Shown here: positions 1-5,920 of the stretch, in pieces
Layout of the letters: the number at the start of each line of letters is the position of its first letter
Numbering within the stretch: the stretch's first letter is position 1
NCBI GenBank assembly: GCA_902494585.1
Contig: CABUUD010000102.1
Location: 1-6,495 of the forward strand
Length of the DNA stretch: 6,495 nucleotides
Direction: 5' to 3'
From: an uncultured Collinsella sp.
GTDB lineage: Bacteria > Actinomycetota > Coriobacteriia > Coriobacteriales > Coriobacteriaceae
The notes under the pieces: model-generated
Seen by the model: the letters and a program-made list of their open reading frames with translations, nothing else
Told to the model about the DNA's origin: nothing
Database searches by the model: none
Position numbers and translations under genes: made by a program

Positions 1-963
1 GGCTGGCTGAAGGACGCCTTTGAGCTGGAGAAGCTTAAAGGTTTCCAAAACGACACCGAGTTCTTGAAGGCCGTGGGCGCGTCCAAGCGCGCCAATAAGG
101 AGCGTCTGGCCGCCTACGTCAAGGCTGAGACCGGTCTGGTCATTGACCCCAACACCGTCTTCGATGTTCAGGTTAAGCGCTTCCACGCCTATAAGCGCCA
201 GCTCATGAACATCATGAAGGTGATGGACATCTACAACCGTCGCATCGCCGATCCTAACTTCCACGTGACGCCGACGACCTTCATCTTTAGCGGCAAGGCC
301 GCCTCGAGCTACACCTTTGCCAAGGAGACCATCCGTCTTATTAACTCCGTGGCCGATGTCATCAACAACGACCCGCGCGTCAACGAGGTCATGAAGGTCT
401 GCTTTATCCCCAACTTCCGCGTGAGCAACGCCCAGCTCATCTACCCCGCCGCCGAAATCTCGGAGCAGATCTCCACGGCCGGCAAGGAGGCCTCGGGCAC
501 GTCCAACATGAAGCTCATGATGAACGGCGCCATTACGCTGGGTACCCTCGACGGCGCCAACATCGAGATCGCCGACCTGGCCGGACGCGAGAACGAGGCC
601 ATCTTTGGCCTGACCGCTCCCGAGGTTGAGCAGCTCTGGGCATCCAACAGCTACTTTGCGTGGGATACCCTCAACGGCGACCGCGAGCGTCTGGGCCGCG
701 TGATGGACGAGCTCAAGGACAACACCTTTGCGGGTCTTTCGGGCAACTTCGAGAGCATCTACAACGAGCTCATGAACAACAACGACCCCGACCTGGTTAT
801 GGCCGATTTCCGCAGCTATGTCGACGCCTGGGAGAAGCTCACGAACAGCTACGGCGACCAGGAGACCTGGAACCGCAAGGCCCTGCTCAACACCGCCTCC
901 TCGGGCTGGTTCTCGAGCGACCGCACCATTCGCGAGTACCGCGACGAGATCTGGCACGCGTAA
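1..963 (+). CDS. glgP: Glycogen/maltodextrin phosphorylase, C-terminal part (5' end outside window)
   Basis: This is the last 320 codons of a GT35 phosphorylase, a PLP enzyme that cleaves terminal alpha-1,4 linkages of glycogen with phosphate to give glucose-1-phosphate. The frame is open from base 1 and ends at TAA 961-963. The family is usually about 750-850 residues, so more than half lies upstream; the first ATG in the window (position 64) is internal. Family landmarks are the stretch FDVQVKRFHAYKRQL (about residues 54-68 of the visible part), FSGKAA, FIPNFRVSNAQLIYPAAEISEQ, and the PLP site EASGTSNMKLMMNGA. The lysine of NMK (bases 511-513) corresponds to the Schiff-base lysine known from the family. 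TLDGANIEI follows as expected. No frameshift is seen and the C-terminus looks complete. Lying upstream of glgC on the same strand, it pairs glycogen breakdown with synthesis. The family call is secure; the preferred substrate (glycogen or maltodextrin) cannot be read from this part. Confidence 0.97.
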   Translation, partial: GWLKDAFELEKLKGFQNDTEFLKAVGASKRANKERLAAYVKAETGLVIDPNTVFDVQVKRFHAYKRQLMNIMKVMDIYNRRIADPNFHVTPTTFIFSGKAASSYTFAKETIRLINSVADVINNDPRVNEVMKVCFIPNFRVSNAQLIYPAAEISEQISTAGKEASGTSNMKLMMNGAITLGTLDGANIEIADLAGRENEAIFGLTAPEVEQLWASNSYFAWDTLNGDRERLGRVMDELKDNTFAGLSGNFESIYNELMNNNDPDLVMADFRSYVDAWEKLTNSYGDQETWNRKALLNTASSGWFSSDRTIREYRDEIWHA

Positions 964-981
964 AGGCGCGCGAACTCCCCT

Positions 982-1031
982 ATGCCAGCACGGCATTATT
1001 CGACGGGCGTGACGTTGCGCCGCGCCCGTCG
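982..1031 (+). terminator. Two tandem hairpins after glgP (possible U-less terminator or processing site)
   Basis: A small stem ATGCC/GGCAT (982-986 with 992-996, 5-nt loop) is followed by a perfect 9-bp GC-rich stem CGACGGGCG/CGCCCGTCG (1001-1009 with 1023-1031). The first stem is followed by TATT only, and the second has no T-run. This is therefore not a classical intrinsic terminator, although GC-rich hairpins without a U-tract are common after genes in high-GC bacteria. It could reduce read-through into glgC or protect the 3' end of the glgP mRNA. The stems are plain in the sequence; the role is inferred. Confidence 0.45.
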
Positions 1032-1058
1032 CTAATGGGTTTAGGAACATCGATGACA

Positions 1059-1065
1059 GAAGGAG
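1059..1065 (+). promoter_or_regulatory. Strong ribosome binding site of glgC
   Basis: GAAGGAG lies 6 nt before ATG 1072 and fixes this as the glgC start. A second, weaker AGGA (1043-1046) precedes an out-of-frame ATG at 1053 in a nearly duplicated context. Confidence 0.85.
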
Positions 1066-1071
1066 AAATCG

Positions 1072-2220
1072 ATGAGTAAGAAAGAATGCATCGCGATGCT
1101 CCTCGCAGGAGGACAGGGCAGCCGATTGGGGGCACTAACCCAAAAGATCGCCAAGCCGGCGGTTAGCTTTGGTGGCAAGTTCCGCATTATCGACTTCTCG
1201 CTCTCCAACTGCTCCAACTCGGGCATCGACACGGTGGGCGTTCTGACGCAGTATCGCCCCTACCTGCTGCATGCCTACGTGGGCTCCGGCGAGGCGTGGG
1301 ATCTGGACAGCCGCGACGGCGGTGTGTCGATCCTGCCGCCGTACGAGACGCAGACCGGTGGCGCCTGGTATGCGGGCACGGCCGACGCCATTACGCAGAA
1401 CCTGGACTACATCAAGGCCAACGACCCCAAGTACGTCCTAATTCTGTCTGGCGATCACCTGTATCGCATGGACTACCGCAAGATGCTCAAGACGCACATT
1501 GAGAACAACGCCGACCTCACGGTGAGCGTTATGCCCGTGCCGTGGGAGGAGGCCAGCCGCTTTGGCATCCTGACCACCGACCCCGAGGACGGCCGCATCA
1601 CCAAGTTCACCGAGAAGCCCGATAAGCCCGATTCGAACCTCGCATCCATGGGCATCTACATTTTCTCGGCCGACGTGCTGATCGAGGCGCTCGAGGAGGA
1701 CGCTCTGGACCAGCGCTCGAGCCACGACTTTGGCAAGGACATCATCCCCAAGCTGCTCGGCGAGAACAAGCGCCTGTACAGCTACGAGTTCCACGGCTTT
1801 TGGAAGGACGTCGGCACCATCGCCAGCTTCCACGAGACCTCGATGGACCTGCTGGGCAACAACCCCGAGTTCGATCTGTTCGACAAGCACTTCCCCATCA
1901 TGTCCAACATCACCACGCGTCCGCCGCACTACATTGGCCCGGATGGTCGCCTGGACGACTGCCTGGTCTCCAACGGCTGCAAGATCTACGGTACCGCTCG
2001 CCACTCGATCCTTTCGACCGATGTCATCATCGAGGAGCGCGCCGTGGTCGAGGACTCCGTGCTGCTGCCGGGTGCGCACGTTAAGAGCGGAGCGCACATC
2101 TGCCGCGCTATTTTGGGCGAGAACTCCACGGTCGAAGAGGGCGTGAAGCTCGGCTCTGTCGATACCACCAAGGATACGGCCGTCGTTGGAAATGACGTCG
2201 TTATCGGGAAGGGGGAATGA
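1072..2220 (+). CDS. glgC: Glucose-1-phosphate adenylyltransferase (ADP-glucose pyrophosphorylase), catalytic subunit
   Basis: This 382-residue enzyme would convert glucose-1-phosphate and ATP to ADP-glucose and pyrophosphate, the committed and usually allosterically controlled step of bacterial glycogen synthesis. The N-terminal Rossmann-like nucleotidyltransferase domain carries the pyrophosphorylase loop AGGQGSRLGALT (residues 12-23) followed by KPAVSFGGKFRIIDF. The catalytic-region aspartate is D128 in SGDHLYRMDY. The glucose-1-phosphate site FTEKP is at 179-183, SSHDFGKD at 216-223, and FWKDVGT at 243-249. From about residue 275 onward the hexapeptide pattern of a left-handed beta-helix appears (SNGCKIYGTARHS, AVVEDSVLLPGAHVKSG), which is the usual C-terminal domain. 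All expected catalytic motifs are present and the length is normal. The start is set by a strong Shine-Dalgarno. glgD follows after 4 nt, so the two are almost certainly cotranscribed and probably translationally linked. Confidence 0.97.
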   Translation: MSKKECIAMLLAGGQGSRLGALTQKIAKPAVSFGGKFRIIDFSLSNCSNSGIDTVGVLTQYRPYLLHAYVGSGEAWDLDSRDGGVSILPPYETQTGGAWYAGTADAITQNLDYIKANDPKYVLILSGDHLYRMDYRKMLKTHIENNADLTVSVMPVPWEEASRFGILTTDPEDGRITKFTEKPDKPDSNLASMGIYIFSADVLIEALEEDALDQRSSHDFGKDIIPKLLGENKRLYSYEFHGFWKDVGTIASFHETSMDLLGNNPEFDLFDKHFPIMSNITTRPPHYIGPDGRLDDCLVSNGCKIYGTARHSILSTDVIIEERAVVEDSVLLPGAHVKSGAHICRAILGENSTVEEGVKLGSVDTTKDTAVVGNDVVIGKGE

Positions 2221-2224
2221 TCCG

Positions 2225-3352
2225 ATGATCAATCGCAAGGCCATCGGTTATATCACCGCTAACTACTCTTCGACCTACGGCAGCGTGCTGCTCAAGGATC
2301 GCCCCATCGCGTCCGTTCCGTTTTTGGGCCGCTACCGCCTGATCGACTTCCCGCTGTCCAACATGATGAATGCCGGCATTAAGACCGTCGGCGTCGTCAT
2401 GCCGGGTAACTACCGCTCGCTGATCGACCACGTGGGCTCGGGCAAGGACTGGGGCCTGGACCGCAAGAAGGGCGGCCTGTTCATGGTCCCCGGCAACGCG
2501 TATGGCACCACCAAGGGCGGCATGCGCTTCCTGCTGCGCGACATCATCTCCAACAAGACGCTGTTCCAGCGCTCGGACAAGCCCTACGTTGTGATGATGG
2601 GCACCAACATTATCTTTAACATGGACCTCAACACCATCATCGACGCGCACGAGAACTCCGGTGCCCAGATGACCGTGGTGTACTGCAAGGCCACGCGCAA
2701 CGTCGATGACGAGACCAAGCTGCAGATCAACGAGAACGGCCGCCTGACGGGCGTGAGCGCTGGCGTCGTGTACGGCGACAACGCCTCTATGGACTGCTGC
2801 ATCGTCAACCGCGAGACGTTGCTCGAGATCATCGATCACTATCAGGCCGCCGACTATCTGGACCTGCTCGAGGCACTCCAGGGCGACTTTGGCAACATCG
2901 ACGTGTGCAGCTACGAGTACAAGGGCGAGGTCGTGGGCGTGTTTAGCGAGAAGTCGCTGTACCGTCGCAGCATGGACCTGCTCGACCAGACCGTGGCCGA
3001 CCAGCTCTTCGACCCCGAGCGCCCGATCCTGACCAAGGCCCACGACGTGCCGCCTTCGCGCTACGCGACCGGCAGCCACGCGTGCAACTCGATCATCTCG
3101 GCCGGCTGCATCATCAAGGGCACCGTGCGCAACTCGATCCTGTCGCGCGGCGTCGTGGTCGAGGAAGGCGCATCGGTGACCAACTCGATCATCAACCAAA
3201 GCTGCATCATCAAGAGCGGCGCCCGCGTCGAAAACGCCATCCTTGACAAGAACAACGTGGTTCCCACCAACACCGAGCTTCGCGGCACGCCCGAGAACAT
3301 CTTGGTGCTGGGCAAGGCTCCGTTAACTTCCGATACCACGATCGTACGTTAA
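2225..3352 (+). CDS. glgD: GlgD, non-catalytic ADP-glucose pyrophosphorylase-like subunit
   Basis: This 375-residue paralogue of GlgC is expected to act as a regulatory partner in a GlgC-GlgD complex, as described for Firmicutes. ATG 2225 is chosen because GGAAGGGGGAA (2206-2217) sits just upstream and the protein then begins MINRKAIGYITANY, as in the family; an in-frame ATG at 2186 lies inside glgC. The fold is retained: PFLGRYRLIDFPLSNMMNAGI near the N-terminus, and beta-helix hexapeptides at the C-terminus (GCIIKGTVRNSILSRGV, GASVTNSIINQSCIIKSG). The active-site motifs are lost. The GGxGxRL loop is replaced by ITANYSSTYGS, the SGDH aspartate becomes N128 in GTNIIFNMD, FTEKP is replaced after GRLTGV (172-177), and FWKDVGT becomes VVGVFSE. 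This fits a catalytically dead modulator. Only 4 nt separate it from the glgC stop. The family call is very secure; the regulatory role is inferred from family knowledge. Confidence 0.95.
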   Translation: MINRKAIGYITANYSSTYGSVLLKDRPIASVPFLGRYRLIDFPLSNMMNAGIKTVGVVMPGNYRSLIDHVGSGKDWGLDRKKGGLFMVPGNAYGTTKGGMRFLLRDIISNKTLFQRSDKPYVVMMGTNIIFNMDLNTIIDAHENSGAQMTVVYCKATRNVDDETKLQINENGRLTGVSAGVVYGDNASMDCCIVNRETLLEIIDHYQAADYLDLLEALQGDFGNIDVCSYEYKGEVVGVFSEKSLYRRSMDLLDQTVADQLFDPERPILTKAHDVPPSRYATGSHACNSIISAGCIIKGTVRNSILSRGVVVEEGASVTNSIINQSCIIKSGARVENAILDKNNVVPTNTELRGTPENILVLGKAPLTSDTTIVR

Positions 3353-3383
3353 CGTTGGCACCGCAACATCGCTCGTAACATGT

Positions 3384-3419
3384 AGAATAGCCGCCCGGTT
3401 CGCGCCTGGCGGCTATTCT
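3384..3419 (+). terminator. Perfect 12-bp hairpin between glgD and glgA
   Basis: AGAATAGCCGCC (3384-3395) pairs perfectly with GGCGGCTATTCT (3408-3419) around a 12-nt loop. No T-run follows; the next bases are CGAATAACAAC and then the glgA ribosome site. It may be an attenuating or U-less terminator that separates glgCD from glgA, or a 5'-leader or processing structure of glgA mRNA. The structure is directly visible; its function is not. Confidence 0.55.
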
Positions 3420-3432
3420 CGAATAACAACAT

Positions 3433-3438
3433 GGGAGA
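3433..3438 (+). promoter_or_regulatory. Ribosome binding site that decides the glgA start
   Basis: GGGAGA lies 4 nt before ATG 3443. The alternative in-frame ATG at 3431 has no purine-rich Shine-Dalgarno upstream, only AATAACAAC, and itself overlaps this site. ATG 3443 (MADSSKKMQIVF) is therefore preferred. Confidence 0.7.
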
Positions 3439-3442
3439 CAAT

Positions 3443-5701
3443 ATGGCTGATTCCAGCAAAAAGATGCAGATCGTGTTTGCCTCGGCCGAGTGCGCACCGT
3501 TTGTGAAGACCGGTGGCCTGGGCGACGTGGCGGGTTCGCTGCCTGCGGCGCTTGTGCGCGCCGGCGCCGAAGTCATCGTGATGGTGCCCAAGTACGCCAC
3601 CATCAAGGACGAGTACAAGGCGCAGATGGAGCACTTCTCCGACTTTTACGTGAGCCTGGGCTGGCGCAATGAGTACTGCGGACTCGAGAAGCTCGAGCAC
3701 GACGGCGTCACCTATATGTTCATCGACAACGAGCGCTACTTTGCGCGCGACTATCCGTACGGCTTCTTTGACGACGGCGAGCGTTTTGCGTTCTTCTCTA
3801 AGGCCATCACCGAGAGCCTGCAGCACCTGCCGGCCGGCTTTGAGTGCGACATCCTGCACTGCAACGACTGGCAGACCGCACTGGCGCCCGTGTTTTTGCG
3901 CGAGTTCTACCAGGGCCTGCCGCTGTACGACCGCGTCAAGACCGTGTTCTCGATCCACAACGTGGCGTTCCAGGGCCAGTTTAGCGACACCGTGATGGAG
4001 GACATCCTTGGTGTGGCGCATATTCCGGCGGCTGCCTCGCAGCTGCGTTGCGACGCCTGCAGCATCAACTACATGCTGGGAGCCCTGCGCTATGCCGACG
4101 CCATCACTACGGTAAGCCCCACCTATGCCAACGAGATCCAGACGCCCGAATTTGGCGAGGGCCTGGACGGCGTGCTGCGCGAGCGTTCGTACGCGCTGCA
4201 GGGCATTTTGAATGGCATCGACGTCGCGGGCTTTGACCCGGCGACCGACAAGCGTATTGCCGCAAACTACACCGTGGAGGACCGCTCCGGCAAGGCCGTG
4301 TGCAAGGCCAAGCTGCAGGAAGAGCTGGGGCTCGAGGTTCGCGACGACCGCCCGCTTATGGTAATGGTCACGCGTCTGACGCGCCAGAAAGGCTTGGACC
4401 TGGTCATGTACGCACTCGACCGCATCTTGGCCGGCGGCGTGCAGGTGGCGGTGCTGGGCACCGGCGACCGCGACTACGAGGATGGCCTGCGCTACTTCCA
4501 GGACAAGTACCCCGGCACCATGGCCGCACGCATCGAGTTCGATCCGGCGCTGTCACAGCGCATGTATGCTGCCGCCGACATGTTCCTGATGCCTTCGAAG
4601 TTTGAGCCCTGCGGCCTGTCGCAGATCATCGCCATGCGCTACGGCACCCTGCCGATTGTTCGCGAAACCGGTGGTCTGAAGGACACCGTGCAGCCGTACA
4701 ACGAGTTTACCGGCGAGGGCACGGGCTTCTCGTTTAGCAACTTTAACGGTGACGAGATGGGCGATGCGGTATTCCGCGCGGCGCGTCTGTTCTGGGACAA
4801 CCACGACGCTTGGAACCAGCTTGTCACACAGGCCATGAGCCAGGACTTTAGCTGGACGCGCTCGGCCGACAAGTATCTGGACCTGTACTTCTTTATGCAT
4901 CCGGAGATTGAGAGGCCGGCGGCGGTTGCCGACGAGCCTGCGGTTGTGGCTGAGCCCGAGCCCAAGGCCGAGTCTGTTGTTAAGGCGCCCGTTGCTGCTG
5001 AGGAGCCCAAGGCTGAGGAGAAGCCGGCTGCAAAGTCTGCCGCCAAGAAGACCACGACTCGTAAGACGACGGCTAAGAAGGCTACGACAACCAAGGCCGC
5101 TGCCACCAAGACAGCCGCAGCAAAGACGACTGCTGCCAAGGCAACGACGACGCGTAAGCGCACGACCGCCGCTGCCAAGAAGGCCGCCGAGGTCGAGGTT
5201 GCTCCCGAGGTAAAGGCTGAAGCCGCCGCCGAGGCCAAGCCCGCCGTCAAGGCGCCAACCAAGACCGCTGCCAAGAAGACGACCGCGACCGCCAAGAAGG
5301 CTACGGCCGCAAAGTCGACGACGACCAAGACTGCCGCTACGAAGGCCGCCGCGAAGACGACCACGAAAGCAGCCACGACCAAGGCAGCCGCAAAGCCGGC
5401 CGCCAAAGTCGAGGAGACACCTGCCGAGTCCAAGGCGGAGGCAACCGTCGAGGCCAAGCCCGCCGCTAAGACCACCACGCGAAAGCGGACAACGGCAGCC
5501 AAGAAGACCACGGCAAAGGCCGCAACTCCCAAGGCAGAGACTAAGCCCGCTGCTGCCAAAGAGGAGCCCAAGGCCGAGGTAAAGGCCAAGCCCGAACCCG
5601 CCAAGGAGACCCCGGTCTCCCCCGCCGCTTCCACCGAGGAAAAGGCTCCGACCAAGAAGACCTCCGTCCGCAAGGCAACGGCCACCCGCAAGCGCCGCTA
5701 G
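3443..5701 (+). CDS. glgA: Glycogen synthase (GT5, ADP-glucose dependent) with a long Lys/Ala/Thr/Glu-rich C-terminal tail
   Basis: This 752-residue protein transfers glucose from ADP-glucose to the non-reducing end of an alpha-1,4-glucan. Residues 8 to about 487 form a normal GT5 synthase, close to the roughly 480-residue bacterial size. The first GT-B domain starts with IVFASAECAPFVKTGGLGDVAG, where K22-TGGL is the KxGGL ADP-glucose motif; HCNDWQTAL, FSIHNVAFQGQF and a TVSPTYANEI segment follow. The second domain has TRLTRQKG (310-317), with R311 and K316 matching conserved nucleotide-binding residues, then PSKFEPCGLSQ with E388, and RETGGLKDTV (407 onward). The remaining residues, about 488-752, are an extra low-complexity tail not found in typical GlgA. 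It is the last gene before a terminator. It follows glgD after 90 nt containing a hairpin, so it may be cotranscribed at a different level. The start is set by the ribosome site just before ATG 3443. The enzyme call is very secure; the tail's role is unknown. Confidence 0.96.
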   Translation: MADSSKKMQIVFASAECAPFVKTGGLGDVAGSLPAALVRAGAEVIVMVPKYATIKDEYKAQMEHFSDFYVSLGWRNEYCGLEKLEHDGVTYMFIDNERYFARDYPYGFFDDGERFAFFSKAITESLQHLPAGFECDILHCNDWQTALAPVFLREFYQGLPLYDRVKTVFSIHNVAFQGQFSDTVMEDILGVAHIPAAASQLRCDACSINYMLGALRYADAITTVSPTYANEIQTPEFGEGLDGVLRERSYALQGILNGIDVAGFDPATDKRIAANYTVEDRSGKAVCKAKLQEELGLEVRDDRPLMVMVTRLTRQKGLDLVMYALDRILAGGVQVAVLGTGDRDYEDGLRYFQDKYPGTMAARIEFDPALSQRMYAAADMFLMPSKFEPCGLSQIIAMRYGTLPIVRETGGLKDTVQPYNEFTGEGTGFSFSNFNGDEMGDAVFRAARLFWDNHDAWNQLVTQAMSQDFSWTRSADKYLDLYFFMHPEIERPAAVADEPAVVAEPEPKAESVVKAPVAAEEPKAEEKPAAKSAAKKTTTRKTTAKKATTTKAAATKTAAAKTTAAKATTTRKRTTAAAKKAAEVEVAPEVKAEAAAEAKPAVKAPTKTAAKKTTATAKKATAAKSTTTKTAATKAAAKTTTKAATTKAAAKPAAKVEETPAESKAEATVEAKPAAKTTTRKRTTAAKKTTAKAATPKAETKPAAAKEEPKAEVKAKPEPAKETPVSPAASTEEKAPTKKTSVRKATATRKRR
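5144..5182 (+). repeat. First copy of the Thr/Arg/Lys block in the GlgA tail
   Basis: This encodes TTTRKRTTAAAKK (residues 568-580). A near copy, TTTRKRTTAAKK, is encoded at 5471-5506. The two differ at many third codon positions, so the repeat is kept at protein level rather than being a recent DNA duplication. Confidence 0.7.
5471..5506 (+). repeat. Second copy of the Thr/Arg/Lys block in the GlgA tail
   Basis: This encodes TTTRKRTTAAKK (residues 677-688), one alanine shorter than the copy at 5144-5182. It opens the third basic block and, like the first copy, lies close to an acidic stretch. Confidence 0.7.
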
Positions 5702-5740
5702 CCCGCAGACGATCTAAAACCTAATCAAAACCCTAAACAA

Positions 5741-5770
5741 GGGGCGCTCCAACCGGGCGCCCCTTCTCTG
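5741..5770 (+). terminator. Intrinsic terminator after glgA
   Basis: GGGGCGC (5741-5747) pairs with GCGCCCC (5757-5763); a T-G wobble and a C-G pair extend the stem inward. It is preceded by an A-rich stretch (AAACAA) and followed by TTCTCTG, a short pyrimidine run. It lies 40 nt after the glgA stop and probably ends the glg transcript. Confidence 0.8.
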
Positions 5771-5829
5771 TAGATAGTTGGTAAAACGATTTTCTAGGAC
5801 AACCGTTCGCCGATGGTAAACGGATGTTG

Positions 5830-5859
5830 TTTATACACCCTGTGTACAACAGATATACT
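5830..5859 (+). promoter_or_regulatory. Candidate sigma-70-type promoter of the GH13 gene
   Basis: TTTATA (5830-5835) as -35 and TATACT (5854-5859) as -10 are separated by 18 bp, in an AT-rich island within otherwise GC-rich DNA. This would give an mRNA leader of roughly 55 nt before ATG 5921. The -10 is good and the -35 is mediocre. Confidence 0.5.
5831..5849 (+). promoter_or_regulatory. Palindrome within the candidate promoter, possible operator
   Basis: TTATACACCCTGTGTACAA is an inverted repeat with 8 of 9 positions paired around a 3-nt centre. It fills the spacer between the proposed -35 and -10, where a repressor would block RNA polymerase. Sugar-responsive repressors commonly control alpha-glucan hydrolase genes, but the regulator family cannot be named from this site. 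Confidence 0.45.
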
Positions 5860-5879
5860 TACAATTTGTGCGTAAAGCC

Positions 5880-5897
5880 CATGGCCCGCAGGCCGTG
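5880..5897 (+). other. Short hairpin in the GH13 mRNA leader
   Basis: CATGGCC (5880-5886) pairs with GGCCGTG (5891-5897), including one G-T wobble, around the loop CGCA. It lies 23 nt before the ATG. The start codon has only a weak Shine-Dalgarno (GGA at 5911-5913), so leader structure might influence translation. The role is speculative. Confidence 0.35.
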
Positions 5898-5920
5898 ATT
5901 CTATTGAACTGGACCGTATT

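Larger units (their letters stand above)
4904..5698 (+). other. Low-complexity, histone-H1-like tail region of GlgA
   Basis: From residue 490 to the end at 752 the protein uses only Ala, Lys, Thr, Glu, Pro, Val, Ser, Arg and one Asp. There is no Gly, Leu, aromatic residue, Cys, Met, Asn, Gln or His. About one residue in five is lysine. Acid/Pro-rich stretches (to about 530, 583-603, 656-675, 698-734) alternate with Lys/Thr/Ala-rich stretches (531-582, 604-655, 676-697, 735-752). The last ends in RKRR. It should be disordered. The composition resembles the Lys/Ala-rich tails of histone H1 and of mycobacterial HupB. That resemblance is compositional and does not prove DNA binding. Confidence 0.9.

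Noticed and set aside
2186..2224. Upstream in-frame ATG for glgD inside glgC
   Set aside because: It would add 13 residues without family similarity; the strong GGAAGGGGGAA lies downstream of it and serves ATG 2225.
1438..2244. Long antisense open frame opposite glgC (268 codons)
   Set aside because: It is a shadow of a strongly GC3-biased gene; the translation is rich in Val, Ala, His, Asp and Arg with no recognisable domain, and the opposite strand encodes an unmistakable GlgC.
2201..3199. Long antisense open frame opposite glgD (332 codons)
   Set aside because: It has the same compositional shadow pattern, with His/Val/Asp/Ala-rich sequence and no domain; it overlaps glgD almost fully.
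3355..3381. Possible promoter for glgA (TTGGCA ... TAACAT)
   Set aside because: The spacer is only 15 bp and the -10 matches 4 of 6; the alternative TAGAAT at 3383-3388 gives a 22-bp spacer. It is too weak to call, although a separate glgA promoter cannot be excluded.
3431..3442. Upstream glgA start at ATG 3431
   Set aside because: It has no Shine-Dalgarno before it, while GGGAGA is well placed for ATG 3443.
4639..5691. Antisense frame of 350 codons opposite the glgA tail, looking like hydrophobic membrane segments
   Set aside because: The Ala/Val/Leu-rich look follows mechanically from complementing Lys/Ala/Thr codons; it runs into the GT5 catalytic region with no domain and no clear ribosome site.
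5033..5698. GlgA tail as an artefact of a frameshift or repeat misassembly
   Set aside because: The frame is open for 265 codons in the same frame as the enzyme, with a consistent amino-acid alphabet, varied synonymous codons and a terminator soon after the stop, all expected of real coding sequence.
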